From assembly GCA_014529385.2 (NCBI GenBank), contig CM043971.1:61889209-61953208 (forward strand): a stretch of DNA of 64,000 bases, in the 5' to 3' direction. The number at the start of each line of letters is the position of its first letter. The first letter of the stretch is position 1. The notes below the pieces were generated by a model. The model was not told where the DNA came from, ran no database searches, and saw nothing but the letters and a program-made list of their open reading frames with translations. Both the position numbers and the translations under genes were made by a program. The stretch comes from Adiantum capillus-veneris (Eukaryota > Streptophyta > Polypodiopsida > Polypodiales > Pteridaceae). Positions 42,048 through 52,458 of the stretch are shown here, in pieces.

Positions 42048-43267
42048 TGTAAGATGCTTAGGTGCAGCCGAAGTGAATGTTGAACTTTGCTCAAGATGAG
42101 TGCTCCGAACTGTGCTCAAGGTTCCTTTTACTTACGAAGGGAGAGCCTTCTGTTCCTTTAGGGAGAGAGTGCAAATGATCACAAACAAAGTGAATGACAC
42201 TGTGAATGAAGGTACTCAGATTGAGAGATAGAGAGAGAAGAATACAACACTAGAATGTTGTCAAACCCTCCTCCGAAGGCCCCACTCTCTATGGCGAGAG
42301 CGGTCTACTATTGATTGCACAAAACTCTACAATGCTTTGGACTTGCCGACGATGTCGACGACGATGAGGATGACGACGAGACGGGCTGAAATCTGAAAAC
42401 GCTAATGGTTGAAATTTGCAAATCTTTATCTGCTGAATTTTGACTCTATGTCGGTGACGACGACGATGACGATGAGGTGATGACGACACGCTGAAACGCA
42501 GATGCTGAAATCTGTGTTTTCCGGGCTGAAACTGCAAACGCTCGCTGATCTGACCGTGCGGCGAGGATCGACTGCGGGAAGGTGAGATCTGCGAGGTTCA
42601 GGACTTCTACTGCGGTGTCTTGATGCTGAAAATGCAAAACGCTAATGCATATACCAATTCTGTCGCGATGAATCTGCAAAATGCCGAGGCTGATCTGCAA
42701 ACCAAAAACGCTAACGCTAGGGCTGAATCTGTGTTGTTCTGCTAACGCTAGGGCTGATCTGCTGTTCTACTGTCGCCAGGCTACTCCAATGCAAAAAGGC
42801 TAGGCTGTCCTTGGCAAAAACGCTAGGCTGGTCTTTGGCTGAAAACGATGTGTTGACTGTCGAGGGGGGAGTCTTGCTGAGAAGATGTCTATTGAACCTT
42901 GGTTCCTGCTGCCACTTCTGCCAGAAAGTGCTAGCGCTAGGTTTCTTATGTACTTGCTTATCAAAATTGCCCTACCTAGTTCCCAACAAAAGTCACTTAA
43001 AAATAATAAGTGAAAATTGGCTAAAATAGGGAAAATAGGTCCATGCACTGTAAAAATGCTCCTGATGGGTTCTGACTGTAATCTGATGATCATGTTGTGT
43101 GCAACCAGAGGATATGCATTTAATCTAAGTGTCTGGACATGCACGGTCTACGAACAGACTCACAAAAGTGCCAGATCACTTCCTAAGATAGGCTAACTGA
43201 ACTGAATTGAACCCATGTCATGAAGTAGCTTGTCCACGTACACATAGGGTTAGATGTGCACGTGACA
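42048..43267 (-). repeat. element D right (5') LTR
   Basis: 1220 bp, TGTAAGATGC...CACGTGACA on the plus strand, followed by GGTGG. Contains trinucleotide GAC/GAT runs near 42350-42380 and 42455-42490. Confidence 0.88.
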
Positions 43268-44380
43268 GGTGGGGTGAAAGCTAATACAAAGAGGGATACA
43301 AAAAAGGGGGGGGGGTGGTTAGGGTACCGCCCCAACTCTATCGCCCAATCAAGAAGTATGCCTCTGGTGCTGCTATGTTGTGGGGGCTGCTCGAACTCCT
43401 CTGTTTGTGACTGAAAGAAATTTGTAATCTGCCGTTGTCGTTGGTTCTCTCTCATTGTACCCCTCTTCAAGAGATCCTCTCTGTGTCTGCGAATCTAAAG
43501 TAAGTATAATCCGAGACATTTCTTATCCTGGTATCTCATGACTCTTGAAAGTGGTCCAAAACCCTCTCTGAATAGACAGTGAAAGTGGCCTCGTATCTCA
43601 TAGTATACTAGGCAGTGACATATGTAATGTAGCTCTGTCTCTGGCTCTATCTGACACACCTAACAAATCCTAGACTCAACGGGTACTCCTCTATATCTGC
43701 TTGTCTCGATCTCTAGCTGATGTGAGGATGAGCGTATCCCGTGGGATAGATGAGTACCCATGTATCCTGGTCTGATCACAAAACCATCCTCCGTACGCTG
43801 GAGAAGATGCTTTCTATAGAAAGCCATCTTCGTACCCAACTCATGTGTGGGCTCTATCCATGTCCTCTTCATATCCAGCTGAATCAAGCCCTATCTAATG
43901 AGCCTGGTAATCTTTGCCCTAGTGAGGGAGATGGAGGTGCATCCAAAGAGTACTGAAATGGGGGTAGCCGATCCATACTAAAGCCATGTAACTGAAACCA
44001 AGATGCTATCTCTGCATACCAACATGATCTATCTCCCTGCAATGCCAATTGTCACGAAGACTCTAGTGCTAATCGAGCATATCTGTCTCTAGGGAGAGAG
44101 CCCAAGAGCTATACATAAATGAAACTGATTGAGTGCGTGCCTCCACTACCAATGAAGGAGCAGTGAGCTCCGCCCTAACAATGTCATGTGGTATTGAGGC
44201 CTTGGCCCTAATCATCCGAGAAATCATAGACACCAAGGGCCTCTCCATACATCTCCATCCATCAGTATTGCCAGCTCTGCTATGATGATCAACTGAGGGG
44301 CCCCATATCTCCACTCCGTACAGCATGGCCGAAGTGACCAAACTGTCTCTCCTAATACCACCTAACAAAACCACAACTGC
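43268..44380 (-). pseudogene. L2 LINE ORF2 C-terminal region
   Basis: Minus-strand frames: DSLVTSAMLYGVEIWGPSVD, MISRMIRAKASIPHDIVRAE, then HLLQRTEDGFVIRPGYMGTH, HGIRSSSHQLEIETSRYRGV, a damaged zinc site (C-stop-VCQIEPETELHYICHC) and, in the same phase 139 codons after 43887, QRQITNFF (43437-43414). The last is a textbook PCNA-binding pattern. The RT catalytic part is absent because of 5' truncation. It has several stops, so it is dead. The homologous L1 piece confirms the order of these blocks. Confidence 0.78.
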
Positions 44381-44672
44381 AACCCGCACAAATATGGGAG
44401 CTAAATAGAAAACAAAACCAAGACAGAGCAAGCGTAGAGAGGAAAATTGAATAGAAAAGCATGCAAGCTAACACGTCACACACACCCCATCACACAAGCA
44501 ATCATTTAAACCTAGCACAATTCCAGGATTTCCTGCTAAAGCCCAACTATGCCCTTCATGAAAGATAATTATCTCTATCATCCCACTCTATTGATCCAAA
44601 CCCACTTTTTTAAAAACATTAGGACACTCTAAAATGAATCAAGCAAGTTAACAAATGCACAAACATACTTAC
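44381..44672. other. intron 3 sequence next to exon 3
   Basis: About 290 bp of AT-rich sequence between the L2 LINE and the SEC6 donor site. No coding. Confidence 0.55.
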
Positions 44673-44761
44673 TTGTCAATGAGAGCAAAGTTGTCACGCA
44701 ATTGTGTGATAGTTACTTGAGAGGAATTCAGGGAATCAATACCAGATCGGGCCTGTTCAAC
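44673..44761 (-). CDS. SEC6: exocyst SEC6, exon 3
   Basis: 89 nt on the minus strand read VEQARSGIDSLNSSQ and then VTITQLRDNFALID, plus two bases of a Lys codon. This follows exon 2 without a gap compared with plant SEC6, whose N-terminus continues with a VEQAQ-G-ESLSSSQ-T-NQLRENF-type sequence (recalled, not searched). The acceptor is TTTATTAG before 44761 and the donor is the perfect GTAAGT at 44672-44667. Phase is 0 at its start and 2 at its end. SEC6 is a subunit of the exocyst, which tethers secretory vesicles to the plasma membrane; this region is in the N-terminal helical, coiled-coil part. The exon sits between an intron full of TEs on each side. Confidence 0.85.
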
Positions 44762-44763
44762 CT

Positions 44764-45517
44764 AATAAACATTACAACATCAAGACGTCTTAAAGCGTGC
44801 CCACTCTCCGTAATTAATTTGCAATAAACTTGAATTTTCTATTCCAAAAGTTCAATTAGTTAAAACAAATCAGCTCAATAGAGATTGATGTTTAATGATG
44901 GAAGAATCTCAACCCTAGCTCAACCCACTCACACACTAGCCAGATAATGCATTAAGAGAAGGAAACTCCTAAAAGGGGACTCATACAGCGATTGGGAAGA
45001 ATCTCAACCCTAGCTCAACCCACTCACACACTAGCCAGATAGTGCACTAAGAGAAGGAAGAGTCAAGAAGGGGACTCATACAGCCAATCGCCGTAGTTAA
45101 GAAAGGGACTCCCTCCCAACTTCAAAGCTGAGGCTTTACATTCCTTTCTATATCCTATTACAATCAACTATCAGCCTGACCATGTCGCCAATACAACTCT
45201 CAACAAAACTACTTGACTTGAGGAACATTCCTAGAAGAGGGCGGCAGCTGAAGCCCATAATTCTGTCCATTGGAAGATTGTACACCAAATTAACACTCAG
45301 TAAACCTCACATTGTCTCATTGCGCTTCAAGCACCTCTCAAGGGTCAAGGCTCAAGCTCCCTCTCTGATCTCTCTATCTACCTCTTTATTTAGCAATCTA
45401 TTATTTGTTAAATAAATTATGCATCTCAAGTGAATGCCCACTGCGATCCTATTTGATTATGTTGTCATTTTATGTATTTAATTTACTTATTTGATATGAG
45501 CCTCGTCAGGCAATTGA
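44764..45517. other. unique intron sequence with a 95-bp tandem repeat
   Basis: Non-coding AT-rich intron. Apart from the tandem repeat at 44901-45090, nothing is recognised. Confidence 0.5.
44901..45090 (+). repeat. tandem repeat, 2 x 95 bp
   Basis: Copies 44901-44995 and 44996-45090 start GAAGAATCTCAACCCTAGCT and differ at a few positions (for example GATAATGCATT against GATAGTGCACT). Confidence 0.88.
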
Positions 45518-45680
45518 TGTGAGGGGTCTTGAAGTCCCCCCAAAAAGGTAAACAAGAAGCACTCTGCTGCCGTTGTAATAATTATATATTCATTGCCGGT
45601 TGGGTTGCTTTGAGCAAACTCTCTCTCTCTCACTCTCTCGTGCATTCTCCCTCTTTCTTTCCGCATCATCAACTTTGACA
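45518..45680 (+). repeat. Copia E 5' LTR
   Basis: 163 bp, TG...CA, pyrimidine-rich near its 3' end and directly followed by a primer-binding site (TGGTATCAGAG, 45681-45691). Confidence 0.7.
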
Positions 45681-46024
45681 TGGTATCAGAGTTTCATGCT
45701 CCACAAATGTGGGGGAGCATGAAGGAGAAGAGAAAAGAGGGTCTATTCAGCTGTCTACTGTGTTACACAGCGTTCTAATAATGCAGGTGACTCATCAGCA
45801 AAAAATTAACACTATCAGAAGTTTTTCAAGTGGTGGCTAACGTTTAATAAGACACCATGCTACTGCTAAGTAGAGTTGATCCAGATACTTTTTGAAATAA
45901 CTATGTCTCATGCAGTCATGCTCTGCCGGCATTCTCTAGACCCAAGCCCACGATGGTTTCCCCGTGTTCGAACATCAACAATAAACGAACTGGAGACAAC
46001 TATGCTCAGTGGACATTGATCATG

Positions 46025-46093
46025 TGTAACGGGACGGCACCACGTGCCAATTTTAAAGGACAGAGACTATTAGCACCTCATAACAATTGAACA

Positions 46094-46145
<52 letters not shown>

Positions 46146-46700
46146 CCACACGAGACACGGAATGATGGAGCTCCAATCCCACACGGCATTGGCCCCAAAC
46201 TCTGGCGCCCCTTTTGGTATTTCTTTATATTGCTCTAGCAAGGTTACTTCTTCTTGGACTCTGCTATGCTCCTCTGCAAGGCAGGATGCTAGAAAGGCAG
46301 CCTAGTATACATATTTAAAGGCCCTTGGCCTCTCCAAAAGCATCTGGTATGAAAAGCAAGATATCCAAAAGCATCTGGTCCAAAAGCTCACACTCATGTG
46401 CCTGTCCGTAAAGCGCTGCCATGTCATCCTCTGTCTCCGAATTCACCGGTTGATCCATACAAGCTACGACGCCATCTTCCCTATGCAATTTTGATGGAGT
46501 CCTGCTTTACTTAGGGTTTAGGCCCCTCAGCCGAGATCTGGAAGTTGTTTAGGGTTAGGATTTAAGTTTGGGGTTTTAGGCCCCTCGGTTATCTTTTGCA
46601 AGTTGGGTTCTCTTCTTCTGCCTCTAGGTTTTAAGCCCCTCGGCCGGCTTCAGTAAGTTGGTCAAATCTTCAAGGTTTGCCACGTCAGCAGTTTGTGACA
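46025..46700 (-). repeat. solo Gypsy LTR 1
   Basis: 676 bp, TGTAACGG...TTTGTGACA on the plus strand, flanked by a perfect 5-bp duplication TCATG (46020-46024 and 46701-46705). Same family as LTR F and solo LTR 2. Contains (AG)n at 46097-46142. A solo LTR forms when the two LTRs of an element recombine. Confidence 0.9.
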
Positions 46701-46711
46701 TCATGCACCTG

Positions 46712-47377
46712 TGTCACAAACTGCTGACGTGTCAAGCCTTGAAGAATGGAGCCAACTTGCAGATCACGGCCGAGGGGCCTAAACCCTAAGAACAAGCAAC
46801 AGCAGCAGAAGAAGTCCTACCAACTTATGGGACCCCATCCGATGGGGCCCAAGTGACCTAAAGGAATTAAAATAAAGCTGGACCCTCACACAACGTAGAA
46901 TCTGATTACGTGGCAATTGTACGAAAAACCTTGATTTTGCGCTGACATGATGACGTGGCATACCGTACGGATTTCCGCGTTTTGCCTTGACTACTGACGT
47001 GGAAGTTGTACGGATTTCCGTGATTTACGCTGGTAGCTTTTGGGCATTGCTTTTGGATCAGATGCTTTTAAGTTTGAAGGCTTTTCATGTAAAACTGCTT
47101 TTGGGGCCTAGGGCCTTTAAATATGAGGCCATGGGCTCATTCTCTGGCATGCTTCTTAGAGAAGGTGCAGAGTCTGGAGTATCCGCTTGTACTGTGTTGA
47201 TGCAATATAAAGAAATACCAAAAAGGGGCGCCAAGGTTTGGGGCCAATACTCTCTAGGGTGGAATTCCGCCACTCCGTGTTGCGTGTTGTCTCTCTCTCT
47301 CAATTCAGTTGTTATTGAAGTGCTAAAAAGCTTGTTCAATCTGTTCTTTTCTGGCACGTGGTGCCCGTCTTGTGACA
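46712..47377 (+). repeat. solo Gypsy LTR 2, inverted relative to LTR 1
   Basis: 666 bp, TGTCACAAAC...CTTGTGACA. Flanks are ACCTG on the left and CCTG on the right, a duplication short of one A. It lies 11 bp from solo LTR 1 with its start facing LTR 1's start. TTTAAATATG box near 47117. Confidence 0.85.
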
Positions 47378-47867
47378 CCTGTGGTCTCTACGCAAAAGCT
47401 TGTGGGATATAGTCGACAGCACAAGACCCGTGAGCTCGGACCATTACAAGTGGACTCGAGTCTAGACTTCAAGATGACAAGTTTATTCAATCATGTGTTG
47501 ATTAAGATGCGAGTAATGTGAAGGCGATGTCAACCATTGTTCAGGCACTCACAAGGACATCTCTTCCACGTACATGCTATGCAAACTGCTGGTGAAATGT
47601 CGTCAAAGCTCAGACATATGTTTGATCGCGACTCTACAATGCGAGCGGTCACCCTTCTTGCATAGTTACTTTCCATGCCTGGACTTCCATGCATTCAATT
47701 TTTATGAAGACAAAGGTCATCTATAACCTGCCTGTACACCGTAGAGGGCAGTACTAATTCAATTACCTATTAACTTTACACAGAGCACTTGAAAGAAAAG
47801 AGCACACAGATGCGTCCAGTGGCTAGAATGTCACTATGCACACGAGACCGACGCCTTGTAGGCCCCA

Positions 47868-48141
47868 AAGACTGGTGCCCCTTTCGGTATTTTTTTATTC
47901 AATTGAAAATAAACAATCCAATCACTTAGATCAAAGTCTCGCAAAGCTGTCCAAACCTGGCACGAGCTGAAATTGCAGGTTTCTGACCCAATTTCGGTAG
48001 CATGACGACGCCAAAACCTCTGTAAGCCAAAAGTGCCTATCTAGGACGGATTCCCTCACAATTTAGAAGCTTTCTAGCGAACTGTGACAGAATTTCAGCG
48101 TGCTGTAATTTTCTGTTTTTCCACTGTAGGGTGCCCAAAAC
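47868..48141 (-). repeat. older truncated Gypsy LTR hosting solo LTR 3
   Basis: It begins abruptly at GGCCCCAAAGACTGGTGCCCC, the family's internal block, with the first ~120 bp of the LTR missing. It continues as diverged LTR sequence and appears to resume after 48722 to about 48900. The boundaries are uncertain. Confidence 0.55.
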
Positions 48142-48722
48142 TGTCACACTCTTGGTCACCTCCAAGACGGGAATCTGACACGACACACGAGAGAATCACT
48201 TAAAATACTTCACAACTTTAAAATCACAATTCAATTTGGTTAACACACGCCCGGTGTAGTTCCGTGCCCAGAGAGATTGGCCCCAAAGACTGGCGCCCCT
48301 TTCGGTATTTCTTTTACATTAATGTTTGAGCAAAGTGCAACTCCCGAAGGGGTCCTCTACTCTCAGACTTTGAGGCCATATGCTATGAAAAGTGAGGCCC
48401 TTGGACTTCTTTTATTCTTACAAGGGATGCCAAAAGCAGAGCCCCAAAAGCAATTAAACTCAAAAGCAAACTGCCCCAAAAGCAATTGGTCCTCAAAAAC
48501 TGCCAAAAAAGCATCAGTGTAAATTTTGAAAATCCGTACAGGCTGACACGTCGTCAGCTAGCGCAAAAAGCGGAATTCTGTACATTGCCACGTCAGCCTG
48601 CCAACGCGTTTTGCGGGGGTCCGTACTGCTGCCACGTGGCACTGCTTTTGTACAATCTATCACGTCAGCACATCTGTTGTGTGCGTGTCCAGGCAGTGTT
48701 GCCACGTCATCATTTTGTGACA
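48142..48722 (-). repeat. solo Gypsy LTR 3
   Basis: 581 bp, TGTCACACTCTTGG...TTTTGTGACA on the plus strand, flanked by AAAAC at 48137-48141 and 48723-48727. Closest to the G1/G2 LTR type. Confidence 0.9.
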
Positions 48723-49673
48723 AAAACCGAGTACACGCATCCCAAAGTTTTCCCGAGGCTCCCTGGCGTTTCCTTGCAGTTTAGGTGCGAAACCCTAAAC
48801 CTGCAGAAAAACACAGCAGGCTGTAATTCTCTGTTTTGGATCGTTTTTAGCGGAGCAAACACGTTTGCGCGTGTCGCCAGGGCTCCTGCATGCAATGGGA
48901 CAGTTCTCTTGTAATTTGGACGAGTTCTCACGCAAGAAAACTCTCCAAACAATTAGCTAATCCGGTTCCTATTCAGAAGGCTCTTGCCTTGGCAAACGCG
49001 CATAAAACTGTACATAATCATATAAATAGCCCAACTAGTGGGGCATTACCATATGTGCAAAAGGGGGGGAGAGATGCACAAGAGCAAATCATCGCGCTAC
49101 ATGATACAGAGGAGAAGGCAAGCTTTCCATTAAAGCTGTGATCGCCTACACCCACTACTCACACACACTGTAGGTCACAAAAATCAAAAATCAGCCTTCT
49201 CTCTAATTTGGGCACCCCCCTTGCTGAGGTGCCTTGCAAGTGGCTCTGCTAATGCCAAGTGTCCAGTTTGCCCCTTTGGTTGAATTTCCTAGTTCCCACC
49301 AACTTATAAAGTTTTAAGTGACTTGCCGAGTGGCCAAGATTTCCTTATGGCGCACACAGGCTTCCATACTCATGAGAATTCAGTGCTAACTGGCCCGACC
49401 AGTCCTAGACTGACAGACCTAGATTCCCAATGTGAGAAACCAATTCGGCCGAAGCCGTTTCACACTCGCCATGCAATGTCCACTTGCACCTTTTCAAGGG
49501 TTCCGAGGAAAACAAGTAAAAAGAAAATAAATAAGAATATGTAGTACATATTTAGAGAAGGCAACAAAAATTATACACCTCTTGGTGATATCATCCATGA
49601 TCAAATCAAACTATGGACAATGCATTGACTGGTTGGTACTTACGAAGTTTCCTGAGGAGTACGAGATGGTGGT
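48723..49673. other. intronic sequence, nothing firmly recognised
   Basis: The first ~180 bp may be the rest of the older LTR. A CATATAAATAG box and a short AAAAGGGGGGG purine run lie at 49018-49070, which could be an LTR/polypurine relic, but I find no partner repeat. No supported gene. Confidence 0.4.
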
Positions 49674-50240
49674 TGTTAGTACCTCACCACATCCATCCTG
49701 CACATGACATGACACAAGCTATACTCGCACAAAGACGAGCATAGAGAGTGGACATCAGACTCACCTCCCAGCCATAGAGCCAATACGGTCTCACCCTCGA
49801 GCCTAAGAGCCTACAGCTAACGGGCTAGCCTCCTACCGCAAGGACTGGTCTCCCATACCACCAAGCCAACAGGGTGAGTAGGTGGAGCTGCCAAGGGTCT
49901 AGAGTCCAAGTGTGGTGATCACACAAGATGTCTCACAAATGAGACCTCATTCCTATTTATAGGACTTCTTAACCACCCTTAAATTAAGGGGACGTTCACA
50001 CGCAAGGTCAGCTCACACTGGCCGACATATTGCAAGCGCCCATCCTGATGTCTGGGGACGTAACACCCCCTCTTATTTTAAATTGTTGTCCTCAATGATA
50101 TCTTTGGTTATAAAATCGAGAAAACGACTACGGCGATGGTAGTCCCAAGACATAGCAATCACACTAGACCTCAAGGTTTTTAGCTCGAAAAGAGACACCT
50201 ACTGAGAGATGTCAAGAAACTTCAAGTTATAATCTGCTAG
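49674..50240 (-). mobile_element. Gypsy K fragment: 3' LTR and end of interior
   Basis: On the minus strand, an interior ending IIEDNNLK-stop-EGVLR and the polypurine tract AAAATAAGAGGGGG (50079-50066) precede an LTR (50065-49674, 392 bp) that starts TGTTACGTCCCC and ends TACTAACA, with a CCTATAAATAGG box near 49952-49961. The D-x-x-x-D-N-N-L-K-x-G-G end just before the LTR is common in plant Gypsy elements. The rest of the element is missing. Confidence 0.65.
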
Positions 50241-50593
50241 GGTTTCCATGGCAAGCATTTCAGAATACCCCGCTCGGCCAGAAGTTGCACTCCGAAGGAA
50301 GATGTCAGAAACCATATAACTTCGGGCAAAAAAATTTCTTGAAAGCTTGCCAAGTCCTTGGAGTGTGTGCCTTGGTAGCTATAGACATCAACATGTGCAT
50401 GGCACTGCTTTTGAGAAAAACAATGACTCGAAACAAATCTTGGATCCTTCTTTGCAAGTGATCTTTTTGGCTTATGCCCTGTAAGACATGAGCGGTGAAG
50501 ACGGGAGCACGCCCGATGCGCGATGTATGAAGGGTGGGAGTGGCTAATAAGTCCGGGGTCGGGACCTGAAGATACTTCAAATAAAATTCCAGT

Positions 50594-51389
50594 AGACTTT
50601 TGGAAGTGCCGGTTTGCTCTATCTGCTCTTTGGTAGGACCGGTATGCTTTCAAAAAAGCACACGCCTGATGCTCTGATACCACTGTCACAAGACAGGCAC
50701 CACGTGCCAGTAGAAAAGAACAGACTGAACAGACTTTTAGCACTTCAATAACAATTGAACTGAGAGAGAGAGAGAGACGACACACGACACGAAGTGGCGG
50801 AATTCCACCCGAGAGAGTATTGGCCCCAAACCTTGACGCCCCTTTCGGTATTTCTTTATATTGCATCATCAGACTTTTGAAAGTGCCGGTTTGCTCTGTC
50901 TGCTCTTTGGTAGGACCGGTATGCTTTAAGAAAAGCCGTGCCAATAGAAAAGAATAGACTGAACAGACTTTTAGCACCTCAATAACAATCGAACAGAGAG
51001 AGAGAGAGAGAGAGAGAGAGACGACACGTGACACGGAGTGGCGGAATTCCACCCCAGAGAGTATTGGCCCCAAACCTTGACGCCCCTTTCGGTATTTCTT
51101 TATATTGCATCATCAGACTTTTGGAAGTGCCGGTTTGCTCTGTCTGCTCTTTGGTAGGACAGGTATGCTTTCAAAAAAGCACACGCCTGATGCTCTGATA
51201 CCACTGTCACAAGACAGGCACCACGTGCCAATAGAAAAGAACAGACTGAACAAACTTTTAGCACTTCAATAACAATTGCACTGAGAGAGAGCGAGACAAC
51301 ACGTGACACGGAGTGGCGGAATTCCACCCCAGAGAGTATTGGCCGCAAACCTTGACGCCCCTTTCGGTATTTCTTTATATTGCATCATC
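50594..51389 (-). repeat. three tandem units of LTR end + primer site + leader
   Basis: Units 50594-50870, 50871-51114 and 51115-51389 each start AGACTTTTG-AAGTGCCGG. Units 1 and 3 include GCTCTGATACCAC (primer site complement at 50671-50682 and 51192-51203) followed by TGTCACAAGACAGG, the LTR terminus. Unit 2 lacks the primer site by a ~30-bp deletion. The middle of each unit carries a short GA run and the GGCGCC-like CGCCCCTTTCGG block. Confidence 0.88.
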
Positions 51390-51861
51390 AAAGTACAAGC
51401 CGGTACTACAGACTCTACACCTTCTCCAGGAAGCATGCCAGAGAATGAGCCCATGGCCTCATATTTAAAGGCCCTAGGCCCCAAAAGCGGTTTTACATGA
51501 AAAGCCTTCAAACTCAAAAGCATCTGGTCCAAAAGCAACGCCCAAAAGTGCCAACGTAATTTACGAAAATCCGTACAGCCTGCCGCGTCAGCATGTCAAC
51601 GCAAAACGAGGAAATCTGTACAGTCTGCCACGTCAGCATTGCCAACGTGATTTCCAAAGCGTCAGTACTGCTGCCACATCATCAGCTGCGCGTGTGTGTG
51701 GGTGGGTCCTGCTTTATTTTAATTCCTTTATGTCAATGGAGCCCCATCGGACGGGGTCCCCATAAGTTTTCTTTCTTCTGTTACTTGTTCTTCTTAGGAT
51801 TTAGACCCCTCGGCTAGGACCTGCAAGTTGGCTCCATTCTTCGGGGCTTTGACACGTCAGC

Positions 51862-52250
51862 CAATGTAACTGGGAATGGGCAAAACACAGCCTAAACGTT
51901 TCGAAACGACATTCTGGACAAGTCTCATTCCCAAAACGGAGTCGGGAATGGAAGCCGTTCCGGAACGCAGTGTAACCGGAACGGTGTTCCAGAATATGAG
52001 GCGGAAAGTAGACATTTGGGGACAAAAAAGTTGACTTTTGCGGGACAGATTTGGGTTGTTTGGGGAACATATTTGGTGCAATTTGAGGGCAGGTTTGAAG
52101 GCAGATTTGGGGGCAGTTTTTGGGTTGTTTAGGAGTTTATTTGGGACTAAGCTGAATGGAGGTAGTTCACGCCTTACTTTAGCCGATCGTTCCGGGCCCC
52201 CCTCCTCCTCCCCGTTCCGAACCCTCCCGTTCCCGTTCTAGGTAACTATG
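51862..52250 (+). mobile_element. hAT-type MITE inserted in LTR F
   Basis: 389 bp, flanked by the exact 8-bp duplication ACGTCAGC (51854-51861 and 52251-52258). The ends are imperfect inverted repeats, CAATGTAACTGGGAATGGG against CATAGTTACCTAGAACGGGA. The interior repeats GGAACG/CGTTCC in both directions, as is typical of subterminal transposase sites. No transposase is encoded, so it is non-autonomous. TSD length and the CA start point to hAT. Confidence 0.72.
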
Positions 52251-52371
52251 ACGTCAGCAGTTTGACACCAGCGGGGCACCCACTTCCAACATCTAATGTA
52301 CTGACAGGTCTTGTGGTTGATGGTAGTCATGGGGGGCTGATCGCCCCCTCTCACATCTTGCATTTGTGTCT

Positions 52372-52373
<2 letters not shown>

Positions 52374-52454
<81 letters not shown>
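52374..52454 (+). repeat. (CT)~40 microsatellite at the 5' border of L1
   Basis: Perfect CT run of about 80 bp joined directly to LINE L1 coding sequence. Confidence 0.95.

Positions 52455-52458
<4 letters not shown>

Larger units (their letters stand above)
37487..43267 (-). mobile_element. element D: Gypsy-type LTR element with gag and protease only
   Basis: LTRs 37487-38678 and 42048-43267 (about 1.2 kb) are flanked by GGTGG on both sides (37482-37486 and 43268-43272). Primer site at 42046-42035 on the minus strand, and the polypurine tract AAAAGGAGGGGA next to the left LTR (38679-38690, complement). The 3.37-kb interior carries a coiled-coil-rich Gag, a knuckle and a Gypsy-like protease, but no RT, RNase H or integrase. 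It must therefore have depended on another element for copying. Inserted into LINE L2. Confidence 0.88.
37135..44380 (-). mobile_element. LINE L2: 5'-truncated non-LTR retrotransposon, split by element D
   Basis: Own parts are about 44380-43268 (coding C-terminus) and 37486-37135 (3' end); element D occupies the middle with duplication GGTGG. It matches LINE L1 (52454-54650): on the minus strand both carry TLVTPALMY-like, IRAELTAPSLVVEA-like and SSHQLEIE blocks, and both 3' ends read TTTGTAC-CTTTT...CATAGGTC...GACGTTAAT followed by a CTTT/CT tail. The truncation point near 44380 is only 290 bp from SEC6 exon 3. Confidence 0.82.
45518..47770 (+). mobile_element. Copia E: 5' end of a Copia element, split by two solo LTRs
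   Basis: A short 5' LTR (45518-45680, TGTGAGGGGTC...CTTTGACA), the primer site TGGTATCAGAG at 45681, and a gag start INNKRTGDNYAQWTLIM (~45970-46023). Without the two solo LTRs the frame continues HLWSLRKSLWDIVDST at 47378, then KWTRV and FNHVLIKMRVM-like degenerate Gag to about 47770. The G-D-N-Y-x-x-W and L-W-D-I-V patterns are typical of Copia Gag. No 3' LTR was found, so the element is truncated. Confidence 0.7.
50440..52267 (-). mobile_element. Gypsy F: 5' LTR, primer site and leader with tandem triplication
   Basis: On the minus strand: LTR 52267-51205 (666 bp once the MITE and its duplication are removed), primer site 51203-51192, then repeated LTR-end/primer-site/leader units to 50594, and leader 50593-50440. 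The leader encodes the same chance peptide as the G1 leader (PDPGLISHSHPSYIAHRA), so F and G1 are related. No gag or pol follows; the left border to fragment K (50240-50440) is unclear. Confidence 0.75.

Noticed and set aside
37487-43267. Segmental duplication as an explanation for the 1.2-kb repeats
   Set aside because: The GGTGG target duplication, primer site and polypurine tract show an LTR element instead.
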